DNA of 64,000 bases, taken from contig NZ_FOXJ01000002.1 of the NCBI RefSeq assembly GCF_900115685.1, positions 496,001-560,000 of the forward strand, read 5' to 3'. Below the pieces are notes generated by a model. The model worked only from the letters and a program-made list of their open reading frames with translations. It had not been told where the DNA came from and did no database searches. Both the position numbers and the translations under genes were made by a program. Positions 1 to 9,174 of the stretch are shown piece after piece. This DNA is from Variovorax sp. 770b2 (GTDB lineage Bacteria; Pseudomonadota; Gammaproteobacteria; Burkholderiales; Burkholderiaceae_C). Within the stretch, counting starts at the first letter, position 1. Every line of letters begins with the position of its first letter.

Positions 1-2288
1 CCGCTCAGGTATTGCTTGGGCCAGTCGACGTCGCGGCTTTGTAGCTTGGCCGCTTCGTGCAGCGTCCATGCGGGGTCCGCGAGGTGCGGGCGTGCGATGG
101 CGCAGAGGTCGGCGCGGCCCGCCGCGATGATGCTGTTGGCCTGGTCCGCTTCGGTGATCGCGCCCACGGCGATGGTCGAGATGCCGACCTCGTTGCGGAT
201 GCGGTCGGAGAACGGCGTCTGGTACATGCGGCCGTAGACCGGCTTGGCGGCGCGGGTGGTCTGGCCCGACGACACGTCGATGAAATCGGCGCCGGCTTCC
301 TTGAACAGGCGCGCGACGATGACTGCATCCGCATCGGTGTTGCCGCCGGGCGCCCAGTCGTGCGCGGAGATGCGCACGCTCATCGGTTTGTCCACGGGCC
401 ACACGGCCCGCATCGCGCGGAACACTTCGAGCGGATAGCGGCAGCGCGCTTCGATGTCGCCGCCGTATTCGTCGGTGCGCTGGTTGGTAAGCGGGCTGAT
501 GAACGCCGACAGCAGGTAGCCGTGCGCGCAGTGCAGTTCGAGCCAGTCGAAGCCGCATTCGGCGGCGCGGCGGGTCGAATCGACGAACTGGTCGCGCAGC
601 GTGTCCATCTCGGCACGCGTGATGGCGGCCGGCAATTGATTCTGCTCGCCGTAGGGCAGCGCGCTGGCGCCGAGCACCGGCCAGTTGCCGTCTTCCAGCG
701 GCTCGTCGGTGCCTTCCCAGCCCACGCGCGTGGAACCCTTGGGGCCGCTGTGGCCGAGCTGCATCGCGATCTTCGCGCTCGACTGCGTGTGCACGAAATC
801 GACGATGCGCTGGAAAGCCGCCTGCTGCGTGTCGTTGTAGAGGCCGGTGCAGGCCGGCGTGATGCGGCCTTCGGGCGTCGGGCTCGTCATCTCGACGAAC
901 ACCATCGCGGCACCGCCGAGTGCGCGTGCGCCCAGGTGCACCAGCAGGAAGTCTTGAGGCACGCCGTCGACCGCGCTGTAGGTGGCCATCGGCGACACCA
1001 GGATCCGGTTCTTCAGCGTGAGACCGCGCACCTTGTAGGGCATGAGCATCGGCGCCATCGCCTTGCCGCCCGCAAGCCACTGCTCGTAGCCGCCGAGCCA
1101 TTGCGTGTCGCGCACGCGCAGGTTCTCGTGGCTGATGCGCTGCGAGCGCGTGAGCAGCGAGTAGGCGAACTGCTCGATCTCCATGCCCGTGTAGCGCGGC
1201 ACGTTCTCGAACCACTCGGTGGAGTTGCGCGCGGCGTTCTGGATCTTCAGCACCTCGACGCTGCGGCGTGCCTCGTAGCCTTCGAGCACATGGTCGAGCG
1301 TGCCGCCTTGCGCGAACTCGTTGGCAAGGTCGATCGCGTCTTCGAGCGCGAGCTTGGTGCCCGAGCCGATCGAGAAGTGCGCCGTGTGGGCCGCGTCGCC
1401 CATCAGCACCACGGGCACCGAGCGGCCTTCGACGTCGATGCGGTGCGTCCAGCGCTCGCACACCACGCGCGGAAAGCGGATCCAGTTGGCCGAGCCGCGC
1501 AGGTGCGTGGCATTGCTGATCAGCGCGTGGCCGCCCAGGTACTTGGCGAACAGCTTCTCGCAGAAGGCGACGGCCTCGGGCTGCTCCATCTGGTCGAGCC
1601 CATGGGCCTTCCACACGGCCTCGGGCGTCTCGACGATGAAGGTCGAGGTCTTGTCGTCGAACTGGTAGGCATGCGCCTGGAACCAGCCGTGCTCGGTCTC
1701 CTCGAACGCGAAGGTGAAGGCGTCGAAGGTCTGGTGCGTGCCCAGCCACACGAAGCGGCAGTTGCGCAGGTCCACGTCGGGCTTGAACACGTCCGCATAG
1801 CGCTGGCGGATGCGGCTGTTGAGGCCATCGCTGGCGATCACGAGATCGGCGTTGTACTGCGCGGCGATCGCCTGGTCGTCGGTGGCGTCGGTCTCGAACA
1901 CGAGGTCCACGCCCAGTTCGAGGCAGCGCTCCTGCAGGATATTGAGCAGGCGCTTGCGCCCGATGCCGCAGAAGCCGTGGCCGCCCGAGCGCACCTGGCG
2001 GCCCTTGAAGAAGACCTGGATATCGTCCCAGTGATGAAACTCGTTGCCGATCAGCGCCGCGGTGTCGGCATCGGCCGCCTTGAGGTTGCCCAGCGTCTGG
2101 TCGCTCAGCACCACGCCCCAGCCGAAGGTGTCGAAGGGCCGGTTGCGTTCCACCACCGTGATCTGCAACGCGGGGTTGCGCGCCTTCATCAACAGGGCGA
2201 AGTACAGGCCCGCCGGGCCGCCGCCGATGCACAGGATGCGCTGGAGGTCCGAGGCGGGAGCGGTTTTGACCGGGCTGAGGCTGTTCAT
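1..2288 (-). CDS. Bifunctional salicylyl-CoA 5-hydroxylase / oxidoreductase-like protein (C-terminus cut by window edge)
   Basis: Reading starts at an ATG at 2288 and runs off the left edge after about 762 codons. The N-terminus has an FAD-binding fold (IGGGPAGLYFALLMK, residues about 19-33), followed by a flavin monooxygenase domain to about residue 400. From about residue 410 there is a second domain of the old-yellow-enzyme/NADH:flavin oxidoreductase type (MPYKVRGLTLKNRILVSPMA; later HSGPKGSTR and ADLCAIARPHLADP). This two-domain order is that of 2-aminobenzoyl-CoA monooxygenase/reductase and salicylyl-CoA 5-hydroxylase, which dearomatise or hydroxylate aromatic CoA thioesters in the cytoplasm. 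The substrate (salicylyl-, anthraniloyl- or related CoA) cannot be set from sequence. The gene is divergent from the cyclopropane synthase; its operon partners lie outside the window. Confidence 0.88.
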   Translation of the reverse strand, partial: MNSLSPVKTAPASDLQRILCIGGGPAGLYFALLMKARNPALQITVVERNRPFDTFGWGVVLSDQTLGNLKAADADTAALIGNEFHHWDDIQVFFKGRQVRSGGHGFCGIGRKRLLNILQERCLELGVDLVFETDATDDQAIAAQYNADLVIASDGLNSRIRQRYADVFKPDVDLRNCRFVWLGTHQTFDAFTFAFEETEHGWFQAHAYQFDDKTSTFIVETPEAVWKAHGLDQMEQPEAVAFCEKLFAKYLGGHALISNATHLRGSANWIRFPRVVCERWTHRIDVEGRSVPVVLMGDAAHTAHFSIGSGTKLALEDAIDLANEFAQGGTLDHVLEGYEARRSVEVLKIQNAARNSTEWFENVPRYTGMEIEQFAYSLLTRSQRISHENLRVRDTQWLGGYEQWLAGGKAMAPMLMPYKVRGLTLKNRILVSPMATYSAVDGVPQDFLLVHLGARALGGAAMVFVEMTSPTPEGRITPACTGLYNDTQQAAFQRIVDFVHTQSSAKIAMQLGHSGPKGSTRVGWEGTDEPLEDGNWPVLGASALPYGEQNQLPAAITRAEMDTLRDQFVDSTRRAAECGFDWLELHCAHGYLLSAFISPLTNQRTDEYGGDIEARCRYPLEVFRAMRAVWPVDKPMSVRISAHDWAPGGNTDADAVIVARLFKEAGADFIDVSSGQTTRAAKPVYGRMYQTPFSDRIRNEVGISTIAVGAITEADQANSIIAAGRADLCAIARPHLADPAWTLHEAAKLQSRDVDWPKQYLS

Positions 2289-2297
2289 GGTTGAATA

Positions 2298-2311
2298 GTT
2301 TAGGCATAAAC
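2298..2311. promoter_or_regulatory. Candidate operator upstream of the aromatic-CoA hydroxylase
   Basis: The sequence GTTTA-N4-TAAAC forms a short perfect inverted repeat 10 bp upstream of the hydroxylase ATG. Its size and position fit a MarR-type repressor site, and MarR regulators commonly control aromatic-CoA genes. No MarR gene is visible in the window, so the assignment is inference. Confidence 0.35.
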
Positions 2312-2396
2312 AATCTGCTGTCAATGCTGGTTTCGTAACGGGGCCTGCCCGAGCCCGGTGCCGGCAGGGATGCAAACACTTGCAAAAATCAATACC

Positions 2397-3677
2397 ATGG
2401 GCCCCATGCAAAACTTGATACCCAAGATCGAGTCGCAGCTGGCTTCGCTGCCTGTCCCCATCGCGCTGGAGCTGCCGGATGGCCGGCGGGTGGCGCAGGC
2501 CGGGGCCCGCGTCACGCTGGCTTTCAAGGAGTGGACGGTGCTGGCCAAGCTGGCCGCCCGGCAGGTGGGCGCCATTGGCGAGGCCTATGTCGAGGGCAAG
2601 GTGCAGATCGAAGGCGCCATGCGCGACCTGATCGACGCCACCGTCGGCATGCTGCCCGGCAACCCGGCCGAAACCGACACCGGCTGGTGGAGCCGGCTGC
2701 AGCACCGAGCCAAGTCGCATGGCTCGCATTCGCTGCGCAAGGACGCCGCGCAGATCGAATTCCACTACGACGTCTCGGACGACTTCTACGCGCTGTGGCT
2801 CGATGCGCGCCGGGTCTATTCATGTGCCTACTTCCGTACGCCCGAGCTCACGCTGGCCGAGGCGCAGGAAGCCAAGCTGGACCACATCTGCAAGAAGCTC
2901 ATGCTGCAGCCGGGCGAGCGTTACCTGGACATCGGCTCCGGCTGGGGCGCGCTGCTGTTGTGGGCGGCCGAGCACTACGGCGTCGATGCGACCGGCATCA
3001 CGCTGTCCAAGAACCAGCATGCCTATGTGCAGCGCCTGATCGAGGAGAAGGGCCTGCAGGGACGCGTGCGCGTCGAACTGCGCGACTACCGCGAGCTCTC
3101 GGCCGAGCAGCCTTTCGACAAGATCTCCTCGGTCGGCATGTTCGAGCACGTGGGCGCGGCCAACATGCCGACGTACTTCCGCAAGATCCATTCGCTGCTC
3201 AAGCCCGGCGGCCTGGTCCTGAACCACGGCATCACCTCGGGCGAGCTCAACTACCGCCAGCTGGGCGCGGGCATGGGCGATTTCATCGAGAAGTACATCT
3301 TCCCCGGCGGCGAGCTGCTGCACGTGACGCACGTGCTGCGCGAGACGGCGGCCGCGGGCCTGGAGATGGTGGATACCGAGAGCCTGCGCCCGCACTATGC
3401 GCGCACGCTCTGGGCCTGGTCGGATGCGCTCGAGGCGCAGCTGGGCAAGGCGCTGGAGGTGCTGCAGCGCAGCGGCGGCCGCCAGGGCGAGAACGCCGAG
3501 CGCGTGCTGCGCGCCTACCGCCTGTACCTCGCAGGCTCGGCCATGAGTTTCGAACAGGGATGGATCTCCTTGCATCAGATGTTGTCGACAAAGCCTGACG
3601 GCGATGTAGGGCGCGCGGGCGTCTTGCGCGGTGCGCAATCGGTGTACCCTTTTGCCCGTGACTACATCTACAAGTGA
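2397..3677 (+). CDS. Cyclopropane-fatty-acyl-phospholipid synthase family protein
   Basis: SAM-dependent methyltransferase that would add a methylene bridge to unsaturated acyl chains of membrane phospholipids. The N-terminal about 120 residues hold the substrate/dimer domain. The SAM pocket is LDIGSGWGALLLWAAEHYG, with ITLSKNQHAYV after it; YSCAYF and SVGMFEHVG are family signatures. Length is about 426 residues, against about 380 for the E. coli enzyme. Start is uncertain: in-frame GTG 2358, ATG 2370, ATG 2397 and ATG 2406 are all possible, and none has a clear Shine-Dalgarno at normal spacing. It is followed after 10 nt by the DUF1840 gene, so the two are probably cotranscribed. Confidence 0.9.
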   Translation: MGPMQNLIPKIESQLASLPVPIALELPDGRRVAQAGARVTLAFKEWTVLAKLAARQVGAIGEAYVEGKVQIEGAMRDLIDATVGMLPGNPAETDTGWWSRLQHRAKSHGSHSLRKDAAQIEFHYDVSDDFYALWLDARRVYSCAYFRTPELTLAEAQEAKLDHICKKLMLQPGERYLDIGSGWGALLLWAAEHYGVDATGITLSKNQHAYVQRLIEEKGLQGRVRVELRDYRELSAEQPFDKISSVGMFEHVGAANMPTYFRKIHSLLKPGGLVLNHGITSGELNYRQLGAGMGDFIEKYIFPGGELLHVTHVLRETAAAGLEMVDTESLRPHYARTLWAWSDALEAQLGKALEVLQRSGGRQGENAERVLRAYRLYLAGSAMSFEQGWISLHQMLSTKPDGDVGRAGVLRGAQSVYPFARDYIYK

Positions 3678-3687
3678 GTGAAAAAAA

Positions 3688-4011
3688 ATGCTCTATCGTT
3701 TCAAGTCCCGGGCCTCTCCTGATTTCGTGATGCTCGAAGTGCATGCGCGCCAACTGCTCGACATCGTCGGCAAGTCCCCGGCGCCGCAGGGCATCATCAC
3801 GGTCGAGCAGATTCCCGGCGCCATCGCCGCGCTCGAGGCCGCGTTGACGCGCGAGGGCAGCAACAGCCACAACAACGACGACTACGCCGTCGAAGGCCAC
3901 ACCAGCGATGCCGAGAAGCAGCATGTAGGACTGCACCAGCGTGCAGCGCCCCTGCTTCACATGCTCAAGGACTCGCAGACCGACAACAAGGACGTGACCT
4001 GGAGCACCTGA
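3688..4011 (+). CDS. DUF1840 domain-containing protein
   Basis: Small protein of 107 residues. It opens MLYRFKSRASPDFVMLE and continues with IVGKSPAPQGIITVEQIPGAIAALEAAL, which is the conserved core of DUF1840, a cytoplasmic betaproteobacterial family of unknown function. The tail is hydrophilic and His/Asn-rich. It lies 10 nt downstream of the cyclopropane synthase. The next gene is convergent, with a two-hairpin repeat in the gap. Confidence 0.85.
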   Translation: MLYRFKSRASPDFVMLEVHARQLLDIVGKSPAPQGIITVEQIPGAIAALEAALTREGSNSHNNDDYAVEGHTSDAEKQHVGLHQRAAPLLHMLKDSQTDNKDVTWST

Positions 4012-4035
4012 TCACGGTCGTGCTCTTTCAAGATA

Positions 4036-4122
4036 CACCGCGGAACCGGCTTCGCCGGGCCGCAGGTGTTGCCCCCTGCAGGGGGATTGGCGCAGCGACG
4101 CGAAGTGCGCGCAGCCCGGGGG
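4036..4122. repeat. Two-hairpin intergenic palindromic repeat, copy A
   Basis: One copy of a repeat family of about 90 bp. Hairpin 1 is CCGGCTTCGCCGG, hairpin 2 is CCCCCTGCAGGGGG, then a GCGACGCGAAGTGCGC-type tail ending in a G-run. The reverse complements of 57842-57940 and 12151-12246 match it across its length. It ends directly at the stop codon of the Bug gene at 4123 and sits between convergent genes, so it may also help end transcription. Confidence 0.85.
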
Positions 4123-5139
4123 TCAGTCCACCTTCGCGCCAGAGTCTTTCACGACCTTCGCCCACTTCACATGCTCGCTCGCAATGAGCTTGGTGAAGTC
4201 GGCCGGCGAATTGCCGCTCGGGATCGCGCCCTGGGCGAGCATCTTCTCCTTGATGGCGGGCGTGCCCAGCGACTTGGCCACTTCCTGCTGAATCCGGTTC
4301 ACGATCTCGGGCGAGGTGCCGGCCGGCGCCAGCAGGCCGAACCATGAGCTCGCTTCGAATCCCTTGAGCGTCGGGCCGCCCGCTTCCTCCACCGTCGGAA
4401 GGTCGGGCAGCGCCGGCGAGCGCTGCGAACTGGTCACGGCCAGCGCGGTGAGCTTGCCGCCCTTGATCTGCGCCATCGACGAGGGCAGGTTGTCGAACAT
4501 CACGTCGGCATTGCCGCCCACCATGTCCAGGAGCGCCGGGCCCGAACCCTTGTACGGGATGTGGGCCATGAAGGTGCCCGTCATGCTCTTGAAGAGCTCG
4601 CCCGCCAGGTGGATCGACGTGCCGCTGCCGCTCGATGCCATGTTCAGCTTGCCCGGGTTGGCCTTGGCGTACTTGATGAAGTCCTGCACGTTGTGGATGT
4701 TCAGCGCCTTGGCTTTCTCGGCGTTCATTTCCATCACGTTCGGCACGGCCGCCACCAGCGTGATCGGCACGAAGTCCTTGATCGGGTCGAAGGGCAGCTT
4801 GGGGTACAGCGCGCGGTTGATGCCGTGCGTGCCCACCGTCCCCATGAGGAGCGTGTAGCCGTCGTTCGGCGCGCGCGCCACGATCTCGGCGCCCACGTTG
4901 CCGCCGGCGCCCGCGCGGTTGTCCACGATGAACTGCTGGCCGAAGGCCTTGGAGAGTTCGGGCGCGACGGCGCGCGCCAGGATGTCGGTGGTGCCGCCGG
5001 CCGCGAAAGGCACGACGATGCGCACGGGCTTGGTCGGCCAGGTGCCCTGGGCCCACGCGGCGGGCGCCACCAGGGCGATGGCCGCAGCGGCCGACGCCGT
5101 CAGCGCGGCCCGGCGATTCGTTTTGAAAGATAAGTTCAT
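4123..5139 (-). CDS. Bug-family (TctC-like) periplasmic substrate-binding protein
   Basis: 338-residue exported binding protein of the tripartite tricarboxylate transporter class. Residues 1-30 are a signal peptide ending AAWAQ, with a twin-arginine TNRRAAL stretch that could make it a Tat substrate. The mature part opens WPTKPVRIVVPFAAGGTTD, the typical Bug ligand-binding loop, with VVDNRAGAGGNVGAEIVA following. Ligands of this class are usually carboxylates; the ligand here is unknown. No TctA/TctB membrane genes are nearby. It lies downstream of and parallel to the LysR gene, with 64 nt between, so the regulator may control it. Confidence 0.9.
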   Translation of the reverse strand: MNLSFKTNRRAALTASAAAAIALVAPAAWAQGTWPTKPVRIVVPFAAGGTTDILARAVAPELSKAFGQQFIVDNRAGAGGNVGAEIVARAPNDGYTLLMGTVGTHGINRALYPKLPFDPIKDFVPITLVAAVPNVMEMNAEKAKALNIHNVQDFIKYAKANPGKLNMASSGSGTSIHLAGELFKSMTGTFMAHIPYKGSGPALLDMVGGNADVMFDNLPSSMAQIKGGKLTALAVTSSQRSPALPDLPTVEEAGGPTLKGFEASSWFGLLAPAGTSPEIVNRIQQEVAKSLGTPAIKEKMLAQGAIPSGNSPADFTKLIASEHVKWAKVVKDSGAKVD

Positions 5140-5203
5140 GCGCGTGTTTGTACAGGTGAACCGCCCCCGTCGCCGCGAGTGAAAACCCCGGGAATCGCCT
5201 CTT

Positions 5204-6130
5204 TCAGGCCACCTGCATCCGCTCGGCGAAGCGCTCGCTGCGAAAGCGCTCCAGCATGAAGTCGACGAACACCCGCGTCTTCGGCGGCAGCAGCTTCTTG
5301 CTCGGGTAGTAGAGCCACACCACCCCCGCATCGAAATGCCATTCGGGCAAGAGCCGCACCAGCCCGCCGCTGCGCAGGCCCCGCTCGACAAAGGGCATCG
5401 GCAGCATCGCCGCGCCCAGCCCCAGCAGCGCCGCATGCGCGATCGCCTCGGGGTCGTTGAAGATGGCGCGCGGCCGCGGCAGTTCCACCGTGGCCTGCTG
5501 GCCGTTCGCGTGCTGCAGCGTCCAGCTGCGCAGCCGCCCGGTGGGCGAGGAGCGCCGCAGCAGCGCGTCGAGCGTCGCCAGGTCGGCAGGCTGCGCGGGC
5601 AACGCGCGTCCCGCCATATAGGCCGGCGAAGCCACCGCCACCACGTGGATGCGCGAGAGCTCCCGCGCCACGACCCCGGGCGACAGTTCGATGCCCCCGC
5701 CGATGGCCGCGTCGAAGCCCTCGCCGACCAGGTCCACCTGCTGGTTGTCGAAATGCCAGTCGGGCAGGATCGCCGGGTAGCGCGCGAGAAAGTCGCCCAT
5801 CATCGGCAGCACGTGCTCGCGCCCGAAGGCCTGGCCCATGCTGATCTTCAGCGTGCCGGCGGGCTGCCCGTCGTCCTTGGCCAGGCCGGCGACGGCGTCC
5901 TGCAGCGTGGCGAGCGGCCCGCCGATCTGCGCCAGGAAGCGCTCGCCTCCCTCGGTCAGCGTGAGCCGCCGCGTGCTGCGCTGGAACAGCCGCACGCCCA
6001 GCCGCGCCTCCAGCCGCGCGACGTTCTTGCTGACCGCCGCCGGCGTGAGCGCGAGGCGCCGCGCGGCCGCCGAGAAGCTGCCGCTTTCGGCGCTCTGCAC
6101 GAAGGATTCGAGGTGGTTGAGCGGTTCCAT
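5204..6130 (-). CDS. LysR-family transcriptional regulator
   Basis: 308 residues. The N-terminal winged helix-turn-helix (residues 1-60) contains SFSAAARRLALTPAAVSKNVARLEARLG and ends LFQRSTRRLTLTEGG. The rest is a LysR effector-binding domain (about 90-300). Divergent from the SDR gene at 6255 with 124 nt between, the usual arrangement for a LysR regulator and its target. The inducer is unknown. Confidence 0.92.
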   Translation of the reverse strand: MEPLNHLESFVQSAESGSFSAAARRLALTPAAVSKNVARLEARLGVRLFQRSTRRLTLTEGGERFLAQIGGPLATLQDAVAGLAKDDGQPAGTLKISMGQAFGREHVLPMMGDFLARYPAILPDWHFDNQQVDLVGEGFDAAIGGGIELSPGVVARELSRIHVVAVASPAYMAGRALPAQPADLATLDALLRRSSPTGRLRSWTLQHANGQQATVELPRPRAIFNDPEAIAHAALLGLGAAMLPMPFVERGLRSGGLVRLLPEWHFDAGVVWLYYPSKKLLPPKTRVFVDFMLERFRSERFAERMQVA

Positions 6131-6151
6131 GCACCCATTTTCGATTCCATC

Positions 6152-6168
6152 TTCAACTTTGGGTTGAA
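6152..6168. promoter_or_regulatory. Candidate LysR-binding site between the LysR and SDR genes
   Basis: TTCAAC-N5-GTTGAA is a perfect interrupted inverted repeat 22 bp upstream of the LysR start and about 90 bp upstream of the divergent SDR gene. Position and symmetry fit a LysR site. Function is inferred. Confidence 0.35.
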
Positions 6169-6254
6169 TTTGATTGCGACTATTGATGGCTACCGGGAAG
6201 GGAGTGGAATCCCGACACTGACGTCATTCCTCCACTGACCCGATCGGAAAAATC

Positions 6255-7025
6255 ATGTCCTCCTTCGCTTCTTCTTCCTCCTCTTCCCCCGTCCTGGCCG
6301 GCAAGGTCGCCTTCGTCACCGGCGGCTCGCGCGGCATCGGCGCGGCCATCGTGCGCCGCCTGGTGCGCGACGGCGCCGCCGTCGCCTTCAGCTACAGCAG
6401 CGCCGCCGCCCCGGCCGACGAGCTGGCGCGCAGCATCCAGTCCGAAGGCGGCCGCGCGCTGGCGCTGAAGATCGACAGCGCCGACGCCGCGGCCCTCACC
6501 GCCGGCATCGACGAAGCGGCCCGCACGCTCGGCAAGATCGACATCCTGGTGAACAACGCCGGCGTGTTCCTGGGCGGCGCCCTGGACGACTTCTCGCTCG
6601 AGGACTTCGACAAGACGCTCGACGTCAACGTGCGTGCCGTGTTCGTGGCCGCCAAGGCGGCCTCGCGCCACATGGGCGAAGGCGGCCGCGTCATCAACAT
6701 CGGCAGCACCAACGCCGAGCGCATGCCCTGGCCCGGCGGCGCGGCCTACGCGATGAGCAAGTCGGCGCTCAAGGGCCTGGTGCAAGGCCTGGCGCGCGAC
6801 CTCGGTCCGCGCGGCATCACCGTCAACAACGTGCAGCCCGGCCCGGTCAACACCGACATGAACCCGGTCGACGGCCCGAACGCCGCCGCCATGCACGGCC
6901 TGATGGCGCTGCCCCGCCACGGCCACCCCGATGAAATCGCGAGCATGGTGGCGTACCTGGCCAGCCCCGAGGCGGCCTTCGTGACCGGTGCGAGCCTGAA
7001 CATCGACGGCGGCTTCGCCGCCTGA
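6255..7025 (+). CDS. SDR-family NAD(P)-dependent oxidoreductase
   Basis: 256-residue classical short-chain dehydrogenase, resembling 3-oxoacyl-ACP reductases. TGGSRGIG (about residues 21-28) is the NAD(P) glycine motif, NNAG lies near residue 97, and the catalytic motif is Tyr-x-x-x-Lys in YAMSKSALKG after a Ser in INIGS. The C-terminal TGASLNIDGGF is typical. The first 15 residues are a low-complexity Ser run before the fold begins. Divergent from the LysR gene and convergent with the E1 beta gene. Substrate unknown. Confidence 0.9.
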   Translation: MSSFASSSSSSPVLAGKVAFVTGGSRGIGAAIVRRLVRDGAAVAFSYSSAAAPADELARSIQSEGGRALALKIDSADAAALTAGIDEAARTLGKIDILVNNAGVFLGGALDDFSLEDFDKTLDVNVRAVFVAAKAASRHMGEGGRVINIGSTNAERMPWPGGAAYAMSKSALKGLVQGLARDLGPRGITVNNVQPGPVNTDMNPVDGPNAAAMHGLMALPRHGHPDEIASMVAYLASPEAAFVTGASLNIDGGFAA

Positions 7026-7055
7026 GGTCAGGCCCGCAAGCTCTGCCCCGCAGGC

Positions 7056-8018
7056 TCAGCCCAGCAGCTTCTTCGCGGCGGCCACGATGGCCTCCGCGCC
7101 GATGCGCGACTGCGCTTCCAGCACCGGCGCATAGCCGACCGGAATGCGCGGCGCCCCGAGCCGCGCGATGCGGCAGCCCGTGTCCTCCGCGGCGCTGGCC
7201 GCGATCTCGGCGCCGAAGCCCGCGGCCTGCACCGCCTCGTGCACGACCAACAGGCGCCCGGTGCGCGCGCACGATGAAAGCACCGTCTCGCGGTCCCACG
7301 GCCACAGCGTGCGCAGGTCGACGAGGTCGACCGCGATGCCTTCGGCCGCGAGCGCATTGCATGCCGTGGCACAAGCCTGCATCTGCCGGCTCCAGCTCAC
7401 CAGCGTGAGCGCGTTGCCCTCGCGCACGCGCGCTGCCTTGCCGAGCGGCACGGCGATGTCTTCGTCGACTTCGCCGCGCAGGCCCCACAGCGTCTTGTGC
7501 TCGATGTAGACCACCGGGTCGCCGCACTGCAACGCGGCGCGCAGCAGACCGTAGTTGTCCTGCGGCGTGGACGGGCTCACCACCACCACGCCCGGCAGGT
7601 GCGCGAACCACGCTTCCAGCGATTGCGAATGCTGCGCGGCCGACGCGTCCCAGATGCCGCCCGGCATGCGCGCCACCAGCGGCACGCGCCCCTGGCCGCC
7701 GAACATGAAGCGGTTCTTGGCAGCCTGGTTCACCAGCTCGTCCATGCCGCAGAGGGCGAAGTCGACCACGCGCATCTCCACCACCGGGCGCAGCCCCGCG
7801 AGCGCCATGCCCACGCCGGCGCCCATGATCGCGGCCTCGCTGATCGGCGTGTCGATCACGCGTTCGGCGCCGAAGGCCTGCTGCAACCCCTTGTACTGGC
7901 CGAAGATGCCGCCGCGGCCCACGTCCTCGCCGAGCACGACCACGCGCGCATCGGCTTGCATCTCGCGCTGCACGGCGAGCACGGCGGCTTCGGAATAACT
8001 CAGTTCCTTCAATGCCAT
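7056..8018 (-). CDS. Alpha-ketoacid dehydrogenase E1 component, beta subunit (acetoin/pyruvate type)
   Basis: 320 residues. It opens with ELSYSEAAVLAVQREM and has VLGEDVGRGGIFGQYKGL and DTPISEAAIMGAGVGMA, which identify the transketolase-like TPP-binding beta chain of branched-chain/pyruvate/acetoin dehydrogenases. The start (ATG 8018) overlaps the end of the alpha gene by 10 nt, so the two are translationally coupled. No E2 or E3 gene follows; the next gene is convergent. With the alpha gene interrupted, this subunit may have no working partner here. Confidence 0.9.
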   Translation of the reverse strand: MALKELSYSEAAVLAVQREMQADARVVVLGEDVGRGGIFGQYKGLQQAFGAERVIDTPISEAAIMGAGVGMALAGLRPVVEMRVVDFALCGMDELVNQAAKNRFMFGGQGRVPLVARMPGGIWDASAAQHSQSLEAWFAHLPGVVVVSPSTPQDNYGLLRAALQCGDPVVYIEHKTLWGLRGEVDEDIAVPLGKAARVREGNALTLVSWSRQMQACATACNALAAEGIAVDLVDLRTLWPWDRETVLSSCARTGRLLVVHEAVQAAGFGAEIAASAAEDTGCRIARLGAPRIPVGYAPVLEAQSRIGAEAIVAAAKKLLG

Positions 8019-9106
8019 TGGCCTGCTCCGATGGTCTGCACGTCGGTGAATGCGGCGCCGGCCTCGGGCCAGGGCGCCGCGTCGGCGATGGCCAGCGCGG
8101 TGTCGACTTCGTCGCGCGCCGCGTTCTCGATGGCGTCGAGCGTGGCCGCGCTCACGCCGGCCGAAAGCAGGTGCCCGCGCGTGCGTGCGATCGGATCGGT
8201 TTCCAGCGCGGCGGCCAGTTCGGCCGGATCGCGGTAGGCCGCCAGATCGACCGACACGTGGCCCTTCACGCGGTACGTCAGCGCGTGCAGCAGGCGCGGT
8301 CCGGCGCCGCCGCGCACCTCGCGCACCAGCCGTTCGGCGGCTTCGTGCACCGCGAACACGTCGTTGCCATCGACCTGCGTGGCCGCGATGTCCATCGACA
8401 TGGCGCGCGCCGAGGCGCCGTCGCCCGCCGTCATCGGACCGCTCGCCGTGGTCGCGATCCAGCGGTTGTCCTAGCAGACGAAGAGCACCGGCAGCTCGTA
8501 CACGCGCGCCCAGTTCAGTGCTTCGAGAAAGGGCCCGCGGTTGATGGCGCCGTCGCCGAAGAAGCAGACCGTGATGTCGTCGCCCGCACTGTGGCCCCCT
8601 GGCTCCGGCAAGCCGGGACCTCCCCCCGAGGGGGGCAAGGCGGCTTGGGAGCGGCCCTGCGCCGCCTTCATCAGCTTCTGCGCATGCGCCGCACCCACCG
8701 CGATCGGCAGCCCCGCCGCCACCACGCCGTTGGCGCCCAGCATGCCGACCGAGAAATCGGCGATGTGCATCGAGCCGCCCTTGCCGCCGTTGAAGCCCGT
8801 GGCCTTGCCGAAGAGCTCGCACATCATGCGGGTGAGGTCCGCGCCCTTGGCCAGCGTGTGGCCGTGGCCGCGGTGGGTGGAGGTGAGGTAGTCGCTTGTG
8901 CGCAGGTGTGCACACACGCCTGCGGGCACGGCCTCCTGTCCGGTCGAGAGATGCAGCGGGCCGCGCACCTTGGCGGCGCCGGCGGCCTGCTGGCCGTAGG
9001 CGCTCACCCCTCCCTGGCTGGCCGTCTCGGCGGCGTTCTCGAAGGCGCGGATGCGCACCATCGTGCGGTAAAGCGCCTCAGCGGCGCCGGATGTGCTCGA
9101 GTCCAT
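8009..9106 (-). pseudogene. Alpha-ketoacid (acetoin-type) dehydrogenase E1 alpha subunit, interrupted by an in-frame amber codon
   Basis: The frame starts at ATG 9106 and encodes a clear TPP-dependent E1 alpha: MVRIRAFENAAETA, THRGHGHTLAKGAD, GGKGGSMHIAD, and GDDITVCFFGDGAINRG (the TPP motif). At 8471-8473 a TAG follows VLFVC. The same frame then continues DNRWIATTASGPMTAG to the natural stop at 8009, so the whole domain is intact apart from this codon. The family usually has Glu here (VCENN/VCEDN), consistent with a single GAG to TAG change. In addition about 25 extra residues before GDDITV come from a palindromic repeat (8591-8655) sitting in frame. It could be a pseudogene, a sequencing error, or two peptides; readthrough is unlikely but not excluded. 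Confidence 0.85.
8591..8655. repeat. Palindromic repeat lying in frame inside the E1 alpha gene
   Basis: Contains CCGGCAAGCCGG and CCCCCCGAGGGGGG, the same two-hairpin architecture as the intergenic repeats at 4036, 12151, 45369 and 57842, but with a different flank. It is translated as a Gly/Pro-rich insert absent from normal E1 alpha chains, placed just before the GDG TPP motif. Being in frame, it did not by itself break the gene. Confidence 0.7.
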
Positions 9107-9174
9107 CTTGTCTCCAGCGCCTCTGGAATGGGCGCGTGACAAAAATCGTATCAGTATCGAATGGCAGGACGGAT

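Noticed and set aside
57..2294. Long plus-strand open frame (745 codons) antisense to the aromatic-CoA hydroxylase
   Set aside because: Its translation is Arg/Ala/Gly/His-rich with no domain, while the minus strand encodes a clear two-domain flavoenzyme. It is a high-GC shadow frame.
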